A stretch of DNA of 20,811 bases from an uncultured bacterium (GTDB lineage Bacteria > Verrucomicrobiota > Kiritimatiellia > RFP12 > UBA1067), in contig CAMIVJ010000005.1 of the NCBI GenBank assembly GCA_946401765.1, positions 1 through 20,811 on the forward strand, written 5' to 3'. The notes beneath the pieces are model-generated. The model searched no databases, was not told the origin of the DNA, and saw only the letters and a program-made list of their open reading frames with translations. Each line of letters opens with the position of its first letter. The first letter of the stretch is position 1. The position numbers and the translations under genes were made by a program. Positions 14,698-20,811 of this stretch are shown in pieces.

Positions 14698-17600
14698 ATG
14701 AATGCAAAGAGAAAAACATCTGCCATGCTGGCACTTCTCATGGCGCTCGGCGTGACGAACGTAGTGCGCGGCGATGACTTCGAGACGATTCGAAGATTTC
14801 CGAAGCCGACGCCTTTGCCTGCTTCGACGGCACGCGTTGGAACAGACAAGGATGTTGCGCACAATGCCCTGCATCATAAATTTTCGGACATGGTAGGCAA
14901 GCCCGACAGGAAGGGCTCGATACACTTCAACGGCCATCCTGCCGAGATCGCCGCCTTGACGTTGGACAAGCTGGGCCTTATGAACGGCTATCCCGACGGC
15001 ACGTTCAGGCCGGACCGCACAATCACAAGAGCCGAGTTCGCGGCAGTCGTGTCACGCGCGTTCAAGTTCGCAGGCAGTTCTGCGGCGGCAGCATTTTCCG
15101 ATCCTGATGGCCCCCTAATGGAGACAGAGGCAGTGAAGATGGTTGTTGCGGCGCTAGGCTATGCCGACGACGCAGCGGCGAAAGGCGGCTATCCCAGGGG
15201 ATACATGCGGGTGGGAAACGAAAAATACATCTCCAGGGGCCTGAACGTGCACATCGGCGAGCAGGCAACGAGAGGCCTGGCTGCGCAGATCATGTTCTAC
15301 GCCCTGGGCTCGCAGATAAAGGGCACAGGCAAGACACTGTACAACATGCACTCGGGGAAGGCCGGCGAAAGAATCGGCAGGGAATTCATAGACGCCATGC
15401 TTCAGGACTACTACTACTACCGCGAAGAGGCGCTTGAGGCAATGATGATGGCGGGCATCACCCCGCTCCGCGTGTTCGACTCGATGCTTGACGTGCTGCT
15501 GAAGAGCGCGAACAAGGAAGAAAGGATCCGAGCCATAAGGGCGCTTTCCGAATTCATTATATTCGACTTGCGGGAACACCAGATCGGCAAGACGGACAAA
15601 GCCTATATGGAACTTGTGTACGGGCGCTTGAATCTGCTCTCCGCCGGCAACATGGCAGTCATTGCGAACAATCCCTGCGAAGACGAAGACGTGCGGCTGT
15701 ACGCCTTGCGCGCGTTGTACCTGCTGGACAGGGAGGACCTCGCGGAGAAGAACTCTTGGACCCTTGCCTTCAAGACAAAGGCGATGAAGGTCACGCGCCA
15801 TCTGCTCAACAAGGCGCAGGACATACTTGAAATGACAGACGACGAGGCATCCGTCAACGCGCTTGTGAATGCGCTTTCGAGTTCCGACGCGGAGGTGGTG
15901 TTGAGGGCGATTGACACCTTGGGGAGAAAGGGCCGCAACCCAAATCTGGCGGGAAGGGCAAAGGCCGCAGTCCCCGCGCTTCAGAAGCTGCTTGACCACG
16001 GCAATCCGCGCATTGCTGAGCGGGCATGCGTCGCCATAAGGGATCTTGGCGGCAAGCCGCGTAAAATTGTCACGCCGGTTCTCGCCCCATACGGCGGCAG
16101 CAAACAGGACGTCGTCACGATCATTGACGGCGCAGAATACAAGTATGGCGATCCAATTCCGTCGAACAAGGTAGTGACGATAAGCAACGGCAACATCGTC
16201 TTGACGTTCGACGCAGGCGACAGAAACTCGTGGGCCGGCGTCAAGAAGATGGCGACCTTCGACGACGACAGGAACCTCCTGAAAGGCTATGGCTTCATCA
16301 CGTGGAATTCAGGCGCGTTCGGCAGAATCATAGAGCATGACGGCAGAAGAAGCCGCGGTCTGAAGACTGCAAACGCCGACTATGCCGAATATGCATACAT
16401 GTATTCTCCGACTGATCGTTTCCCATACTCCTTGGAGGTCGTGTACAGAGTGCCGAGAGGCGAAAGCGGATTCTACCTGTACTATACGGTCGACAAGGCG
16501 GAAGGCACGGCATCGTGTTCGCACTTGTACTGCGCGCCCATGTTCAGGAAGAGTGCGGAGGTGTGGGAATATCAGATAGAGCATGACAAGCTACAGTTCA
16601 ACAGCAGGGTCGTAGAGGACTCGCGGCCGATAGACACGGAATACGGAAGAAAGGACATCTACCAGTCTGTCTACCGCAACCAGAACGGCGAGCTCAACGC
16701 CAAGCACGAGCGTAATCCATACCAGCTGGACGCGTCCATAAGCGGCAGCGCGAACGACCGGCTGGGCATGTGGATTCTGACAGTGTCTAAAGACTCGCTG
16801 TGCAAGCTCCTAAAGAACGACAACGGCATGTTCGAGGGCGAATACTTCACATGGTCGGAGCGTCCTGTTCCGGAAGACAGGTATCACAAGGTGTACGGTC
16901 CGGTCATGGTCTATTTCAACAGGGGCGACACTCTCATGGAAAAGTACGAGGACGCCAAGAGCAAGCTTGCCTTCGAGCAGGCGCGGTGGCCGTACGCCTG
17001 GGTTGAAGACGCCCACTACTTCGAACGCGGTTCGATATGCGGCAAAGTGGAGATGTTTGACGGCTCGTCCCCAAAGGGCGCCTATGTGGTAGTCAATATT
17101 CCGGGCGAGACGGCGGGCAAGAAGGGCGAGCGCTATGTGACGTGGTGCCAGAGCAACAGCCCGTACCAGTACTGGACGCGTGCGGACGAAAACGGACGCT
17201 GGCGCATAGACGGCGTCCATGCCGGCGCATACGCCGTTACCGTGTGGAAAGAGGGCCATCCCGGCGAAGTCGCGAAGGGGAACGTGGCCGTGAAGAGGGC
17301 GCTCTGCACCGATGTGGGCACAATGGTCTTCAGGGAATACTCAAACGGCAGCCTCGCATGGCGCGTGGGCGACGCCGACAGAACATGGCTCTATGACTCC
17401 GAGAAGAACTTCGGCTGGGAACTGATTCACTACTACCCGATGAGATTCCCCAACGACGTCGAATTCAAAGTGGGCGAGAGTTCGCCCAAGTACGACTGGA
17501 ACTATGTGCAGATCAAGATGGACACCTACCGTACCACGCCTCTGCCGTTCAGCATTGTCTGGAACATGGACGAAGTGCCCGCCGGCCAGCCCGTGCTCAC

Positions 17601-17859
17601 GGTTGCAACCTGCAGCTCCCGCAACACGGGCGGCTATGGATTAAAGGTGCTTGTCAACGGCACATTGGTTGAAACGCTGGACTATTCGTCCGACGATTCA
17701 ATGGTCATGAGAACTCACTCATACGGCAAGTTGATATTCAACCCGATCTCGTTCGACAAGTCATTGCTCAAAGTCGGCGCGAACAAGATAACCCTTGAAA
17801 TAAACAGCGGAGCGATATCGTACGACTTCGTGCAGCTTGAATACAAGTTGAGCCCATGA
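14698..17859 (+). CDS. Secreted SLH + HEAT-like + PL4 rhamnogalacturonan-lyase-like protein
   Basis: 1053 residues from ATG 14698, chosen because GAGG (14688-14691) precedes it and a signal peptide follows (MNAKRKTSAMLALLMALGVTNVVRG). Residues ~80-125 form an SLH domain (LGLMNGYPDGTFRPDRTITRAEF), with a weaker second one to ~180. Residues ~225-455 are alpha-helical with HEAT/PBS-like repeats (HGNPRIAERACVAIRDLGG). From ~480 to the end is a PL4 layout: catalytic beta-sandwich (~480-775), FnIII-like domain II (~776-880) and CBM-like domain III (~884-1053) with the family hallmark LAWRVGDADRTW, then FPNDVEFKVGESSPKYDWNY. PL4 enzymes cleave the rhamnogalacturonan-I backbone of pectin. A candidate catalytic Lys is at 669 (NAKHE), but the HG expected nearby reads Ser682-Gly683, so activity is uncertain. 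Arg codons AGA/AGG are commoner than in neighbouring genes. Confidence 0.82.
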   Translation: MNAKRKTSAMLALLMALGVTNVVRGDDFETIRRFPKPTPLPASTARVGTDKDVAHNALHHKFSDMVGKPDRKGSIHFNGHPAEIAALTLDKLGLMNGYPDGTFRPDRTITRAEFAAVVSRAFKFAGSSAAAAFSDPDGPLMETEAVKMVVAALGYADDAAAKGGYPRGYMRVGNEKYISRGLNVHIGEQATRGLAAQIMFYALGSQIKGTGKTLYNMHSGKAGERIGREFIDAMLQDYYYYREEALEAMMMAGITPLRVFDSMLDVLLKSANKEERIRAIRALSEFIIFDLREHQIGKTDKAYMELVYGRLNLLSAGNMAVIANNPCEDEDVRLYALRALYLLDREDLAEKNSWTLAFKTKAMKVTRHLLNKAQDILEMTDDEASVNALVNALSSSDAEVVLRAIDTLGRKGRNPNLAGRAKAAVPALQKLLDHGNPRIAERACVAIRDLGGKPRKIVTPVLAPYGGSKQDVVTIIDGAEYKYGDPIPSNKVVTISNGNIVLTFDAGDRNSWAGVKKMATFDDDRNLLKGYGFITWNSGAFGRIIEHDGRRSRGLKTANADYAEYAYMYSPTDRFPYSLEVVYRVPRGESGFYLYYTVDKAEGTASCSHLYCAPMFRKSAEVWEYQIEHDKLQFNSRVVEDSRPIDTEYGRKDIYQSVYRNQNGELNAKHERNPYQLDASISGSANDRLGMWILTVSKDSLCKLLKNDNGMFEGEYFTWSERPVPEDRYHKVYGPVMVYFNRGDTLMEKYEDAKSKLAFEQARWPYAWVEDAHYFERGSICGKVEMFDGSSPKGAYVVVNIPGETAGKKGERYVTWCQSNSPYQYWTRADENGRWRIDGVHAGAYAVTVWKEGHPGEVAKGNVAVKRALCTDVGTMVFREYSNGSLAWRVGDADRTWLYDSEKNFGWELIHYYPMRFPNDVEFKVGESSPKYDWNYVQIKMDTYRTTPLPFSIVWNMDEVPAGQPVLTVATCSSRNTGGYGLKVLVNGTLVETLDYSSDDSMVMRTHSYGKLIFNPISFDKSLLKVGANKITLEINSGAISYDFVQLEYKLSP

Positions 17860-17947
17860 ACCCCGCATCATCGTGGCCGATGACGGAATAACCGTGAAGA
17901 AGGGCTTCGCGATCTTCATGCGCCAGCGCAGAATTAATGCCTGGAAA

Positions 17948-17977
17948 TTGACCTGTGGCATATAAAGATGGTATAAT
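17948..17977 (+). promoter_or_regulatory. Sigma-70 promoter of parC
   Basis: TTGACC (17948-17953), an 18-base spacer and a perfect TATAAT (17972-17977) with TGG before it (extended -10). The transcription start would be near 17984, so an ATG at 17980 is not on the transcript in usable form and the start at 18007 is favoured. Confidence 0.78.
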
Positions 17978-18006
17978 TCATGCCGTCACATGCAACAGGT
18001 AGATAC

Positions 18007-20244
18007 ATGAGCAAGAAGAAAAAGACAAACGAGAGCGAACCACCGAGTCTATTCGACAATCTGGACCTCTTCGCGCCGATGACGAAGGCGAATGAGAATG
18101 GCGAGGAGAAGGGCGAATCCAAGGAGGCGCCGCCGGAGAAGAAGTCCGAGCCGGCGAAGAAGGAGAGCGCGCCTCCTCCGCCGTCGCATGTCGCCGCCAC
18201 GACGGCGCAGGGAGTGGGGCTTACGGGGCATGGTCCGCTGCGCGACCTCTACGACTTCAACTTCAGGGAATATTCGGCGTACGTGATCTGCAACCGCGCC
18301 ATCCCCAGCGTCGAGGACGGTCTTAAGCCAGTGCAGCGCCGCATTCTCCATTCGCTGTGGGAGAAGGACGACGGGCGTTTCACCAAGGTGGCCAACATCG
18401 TGGGCCACGCCATGCAGTACCATCCCCACGGCGACGCCTCGATCGGCGACGCCCTCGTGGTGCTCGCGAACAAGCTCTGGGGCAAGGGCAAGGGATACCT
18501 CATCGACGGACAGGGAAACTTCGGCGACCTTTTCACGGGAATGCCCGCCGCCGCCCCGAGGTACATCGAGTGCCGTCTCGCGGAACTCGCGCGCAAGGAG
18601 GTGTTCAACCCCAAGACCACCGAGTTCACGCCCAGCTACGACGGACGCAATAAGGAGCCAGTGCTGCTGCCGGCGAAGATACCGCTGCTTCTGATGCTCG
18701 GCGCGGACGGCATCGCGGTGGGCCTTTCCACGGCAATCTTGCCGCACAACTTCATCGAGCTCCTGGAGGCTGAGATCGCCATCATCCAGAAGAAGCCGTT
18801 CACCCTGTACCCCGACTTCCAGCTCGGCGGCGTGATGGACGTTTCGGAGTACGAGGATGGTCTGGGCAAGGTGAAGGTGCGCGCCGTTGTGGAGGCGCGC
18901 GACAAGAACAAGCTCGTCATCACGCAGCTCCCCTGGGGCGAGACGACCGACTCCATCTCCGCCTCCATCGAAGAGGCCATCAAGAAGAAGAAGGTCATGG
19001 TGCGCAAGATCCACGACCTCACCTCGAGCGAGGTGCAGATCGAGCTGGAGCTCCAGGCCGGCGCCTCGCAGGAGAAGGTGAAGAGCGCGCTCTTCGCGTT
19101 CACCACGTGCGAGAAGTCGGTGGCGAGCCGCCCGATCGTGCTCGACGCCGGGCGCCCGCGCGCGATGAGCGTGACGCAGATACTCGAGAAGAACGTCGAA
19201 CGCCTCATGTACCTCACGAAGCGCGAGCAGGAGATCCGCCTCGCCGAGCTCGACGACCTCTTCCACGCGCGCACGCTCGACCGCATCTTCATCGAGGAGC
19301 GCATCTACAAGCGCATCGAGAAGGAGAAGACGTACGAGGGCGTGCAGCAGACCGTTATCGAGGGCTTCAAGCCGTTCCGCAAGGAACTGCGGCGCGACAT
19401 AACGCTGGACGACGTGGAGCGCCTGCTGCAGATCAAGATCCGCCGCATCTCGCAGTTCGACATCGACAAGAACCGCGAGGAGATCGAGAACGTGCTCAAG
19501 GAGGAGGCCCAGGTGCGCGACAACCTCGTGCATCTGCGCGCATTCGTGGTCAAGTACCTCAAGGGCCTCGTGAAGCAGTACGCGAAGCGCTACCCGCGCT
19601 GCACGAAGATCGCGCAGGGCGCATTCAGGGAGGTGGACGTGAGGGCCATCACCGCGAGCGAGCTCACCATCCGCTACGACAAGGAGAACCACTTCGTGGG
19701 CGCGGGGCTGCGCGGCGGCGAGGAGCTCTTCAAGTGCTCTTCGCTCGACAGGCTCGTCTTCGTGTGGAAGGACGGCCGCTACAAGATGGCGCCGCCCTCC
19801 GACAAGATCTTTGTGGACAAGGACCTTCTCGAGGTCTTCCTCTTCAATCCCGAGAAGGACCGCGAGCGCGAGTTCTCATGCGTGTACGAGGAGCCTCTCT
19901 ACGGCTTCTCATACGTGAAGCGCTTCACGTTCGGCGGAATGATCAACAACAAGGAATACCGCCTCGCGCCCGAGAAGAGCAAAGTGCTCTTCTTCGCCGA
20001 GGGATGCCCCGAGAAGCTGTACGTCAAGTTCAAGCCGGCGAAGAATCAGAAGATTCATCAGATGCTCTTCCAGCCGCTAGAGCTGGTGGACAAGGGGGCT
20101 GGCGAGAAGCGTCCGGTAGTGGAGATCCGCGGCGCCTCGGCGCGCGGCATACAGCTCACCACCAAGGCCATCGCGCGCATAGCGTCCACGAAGGGCACTT
20201 GGTGGGACGACGCCGAAGCCGCAGCCAAGGGCGTGCTGCTGTGA
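18007..20244 (+). CDS. parC: DNA topoisomerase IV subunit A
   Basis: 745 residues from ATG 18007 (AGG at 17997-17999). Residues 1-~60 are a charged, Lys/Glu/Pro-rich tail unlike canonical ParC. The breakage-reunion core follows: LKPVQRRILHSLWE, YHPHGDASIGDAL, GQGNFGD and AAAPRYIECRL, with active-site Tyr186. NPKTTEFTPSYDGRNKEPVLLPAKIPLLL resembles Bacteroidetes-type ParC. A coiled-coil-rich stretch (~400-530) precedes a reduced C-terminal domain with no GyrA box, which favours ParC over GyrA. With ParE (not in the window) it decatenates daughter chromosomes using ATP. The residue equivalent to E. coli GyrA Ser83 is Ala144, with Asp148 at the Asp87 position; Ala occurs there naturally in mycobacterial GyrA with lower quinolone susceptibility. 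The gene is convergent with the TRL-like lipoprotein gene 27 bases on. Confidence 0.92.
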   Translation: MSKKKKTNESEPPSLFDNLDLFAPMTKANENGEEKGESKEAPPEKKSEPAKKESAPPPPSHVAATTAQGVGLTGHGPLRDLYDFNFREYSAYVICNRAIPSVEDGLKPVQRRILHSLWEKDDGRFTKVANIVGHAMQYHPHGDASIGDALVVLANKLWGKGKGYLIDGQGNFGDLFTGMPAAAPRYIECRLAELARKEVFNPKTTEFTPSYDGRNKEPVLLPAKIPLLLMLGADGIAVGLSTAILPHNFIELLEAEIAIIQKKPFTLYPDFQLGGVMDVSEYEDGLGKVKVRAVVEARDKNKLVITQLPWGETTDSISASIEEAIKKKKVMVRKIHDLTSSEVQIELELQAGASQEKVKSALFAFTTCEKSVASRPIVLDAGRPRAMSVTQILEKNVERLMYLTKREQEIRLAELDDLFHARTLDRIFIEERIYKRIEKEKTYEGVQQTVIEGFKPFRKELRRDITLDDVERLLQIKIRRISQFDIDKNREEIENVLKEEAQVRDNLVHLRAFVVKYLKGLVKQYAKRYPRCTKIAQGAFREVDVRAITASELTIRYDKENHFVGAGLRGGEELFKCSSLDRLVFVWKDGRYKMAPPSDKIFVDKDLLEVFLFNPEKDREREFSCVYEEPLYGFSYVKRFTFGGMINNKEYRLAPEKSKVLFFAEGCPEKLYVKFKPAKNQKIHQMLFQPLELVDKGAGEKRPVVEIRGASARGIQLTTKAIARIASTKGTWWDDAEAAAKGVLL

Positions 20245-20267
20245 CGTCGTCCCCGTGGGATGGCGTC
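20243..20267. terminator. Possible bidirectional hairpin between convergent genes
   Basis: GACG (20243-20246) pairs with CGTC (20264-20267) and TCCC pairs with GGGA around a CGT loop, with a 3x3 internal bulge. It occupies the short gap between two convergent stop codons. There is no U-tract on either strand; low confidence. Confidence 0.25.
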
Positions 20268-20271
20268 TAGA

Positions 20272-20607
20272 TCATTCGCCCCAGACGATCGTGGTCGCCT
20301 CGGAGTAGAGGCTGAAGAGGCTGAACACCTCGTAGTCGATGTGGTTCACCTTGGTGATGCCGGCGGAGTCCATGGCGGCCTTGATGGAGCTGTCGCCGGT
20401 GGTGAAGATGATCACGCTCTTGCTCTTGGCTTGTCCGTGCTTGAGGCACTTGACGGAGTTGTCGATGTTGAACGAGGCGGGGGCTCTGTGGTCCATGATG
20501 ATTCCGCCGAAACCGAGGGCGGTGGTGGTGGTGGGGCCGCCCACCTGGGCGCAGCCGGTGAAAAGTGCGGCGGCGGCGAGTGCGGTGCCGAGAAGCAGCG
20601 TCTTCAT
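20272..20607 (-). CDS. TRL-like family lipoprotein
   Basis: 111 residues, minus strand. The lipoprotein signal peptide MKTLLLGTALAAAALFTGC has a lipobox with acylation at Cys19, so the protein is probably anchored in a periplasm-facing membrane. The remainder matches the small TRL-like family: GGIIMDHRAP, a central KSKSVIIFTTGDSSIKAAMDSAGITKVNHIDYEVFSLFSLYSEATTIVWGE, typical of the (T)GDaSi..A...aGI..i..vDy....l.iy...t..V.G pattern. Members of this family have no settled function. AAGGAGA lies 7 bases before the ATG, and a promoter is visible upstream. Confidence 0.88.
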   Translation of the reverse strand: MKTLLLGTALAAAALFTGCAQVGGPTTTTALGFGGIIMDHRAPASFNIDNSVKCLKHGQAKSKSVIIFTTGDSSIKAAMDSAGITKVNHIDYEVFSLFSLYSEATTIVWGE

Positions 20608-20665
20608 TTCTAGTTCTCCTTTTTTTTATGAATGGCGTGCGGGGGAAATCCCGCGCGTTAAAGAC

Positions 20666-20694
20666 ATTATTGCATATCCGCCGCCGATTTGCAA
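20666..20694 (-). promoter_or_regulatory. Sigma-70 promoter of the TRL-like lipoprotein gene
   Basis: On the minus strand, TTGCAA (20694-20689), a 17-base spacer, then AATAAT (20671-20666). A small hairpin (GCGGG 20639-20643 with CCCGC 20650-20654) lies in the predicted 5' leader before the AAGGAGA ribosome-binding site. Confidence 0.55.
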
Positions 20695-20744
20695 GAATCG
20701 AAGACGCTCATTTTCAAGTCAAGTGCCGGTGTCCAACGGCGGAG

Positions 20745-20811
20745 ATGAAAGTCCATGGCACGTTCACGCCGCGCACGGCCTACTTCTACGGCTGCACGAT
20801 GATGGACGGCT
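20745..20811 (+). CDS. Possible start of a further gene (3'-partial, unrecognised)
   Basis: An ATG at 20745 opens a frame (MKVHGTFTPRTAYFYGCTMMDG) that runs off the window end. The GGCGGAG before it touches the ATG, too close for a normal ribosome-binding site, and other frames on both strands are also open here. I do not recognise it; it could equally be non-coding or part of a differently framed gene. Confidence 0.2.
   Translation, partial: MKVHGTFTPRTAYFYGCTMMDG

Noticed and set aside
17868..17883. Terminator after the SLH/PL4 gene (TCATCG/CGATGA, 4-base loop)
   Set aside because: Only a 6-bp stem and no U-tract; could be chance.
17980..18006. Longer parC start at 17980
   Set aside because: It lies 3 bases after the -10 TATAAT, upstream of the predicted transcription start; ATG 18007 has a plausible ribosome-binding site.

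Overview
The window looks like a chromosomal segment of an uncultured, GC-rich, gut- or rumen-type bacterium of the PVC group, most likely Kiritimatiellota/Verrucomicrobiota. This is inferred from gene content: giant secreted multi-domain proteins with Calx-beta, InlB-type, Ig-like and Fibrobacter-paralogous domains, a DUF4838 glycoside-hydrolase-like protein, an SLH-containing polysaccharide-lyase-like protein, a TRL-like lipoprotein and a Bacteroidetes/PVC-style ParC. No phylogeny was run and no rRNA or tRNA gene is present. Almost everything is on the + strand.

Layout. (1) Positions 1-8272: two adjacent paralogous giant surface proteins. The first enters from outside the window. They share a C-terminal block (Calx-beta, InlB-like, Ig-like and a terminal beta-rich module). 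Their coding sequence carries two kinds of small repeat, read in frame as linkers: GTAG-headed palindromic REP elements and degenerate heptamer tandem arrays. (2) 8434-10787: a DUF4838/GH163-like secreted glycosidase with a promoter so close to its ATG that the mRNA is probably leaderless. (3) 10862-12309: housekeeping rpmE and prfA. (4) 12319-14448: two small heat-shock proteins followed closely by a CHR-family (chromate-transporter-like) membrane protein. The group is preceded by a consensus sigma-54 promoter and a tandem pair of palindromic sites that look like enhancer-binding-protein sites. (5) 14550-17859: a secreted protein joining an SLH domain, a HEAT-like helical region and a three-domain PL4 rhamnogalacturonan-lyase-like part, with its own sigma-70 promoter. 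(6) 17948-20244: topoisomerase IV subunit A. (7) 20272-20607, minus strand: a TRL-like lipoprotein convergent with parC. The last ~65 bases may begin another gene.

How it fits together. The exported proteins (adhesin-like giants, N-glycan-type glycosidase, pectin-lyase-like protein) fit a glycan-foraging, surface-attached life. The most distinctive regulatory feature is the sigma-54 control region of the sHSP-transporter cluster. The most distinctive genome-structure feature is the pair of small repeat families colonising linkers of the giant surface proteins. Three start codons (3287, 14698, 18007) are set downstream of the longest open frame, because signal peptides, ribosome-binding sites or promoters place them there.
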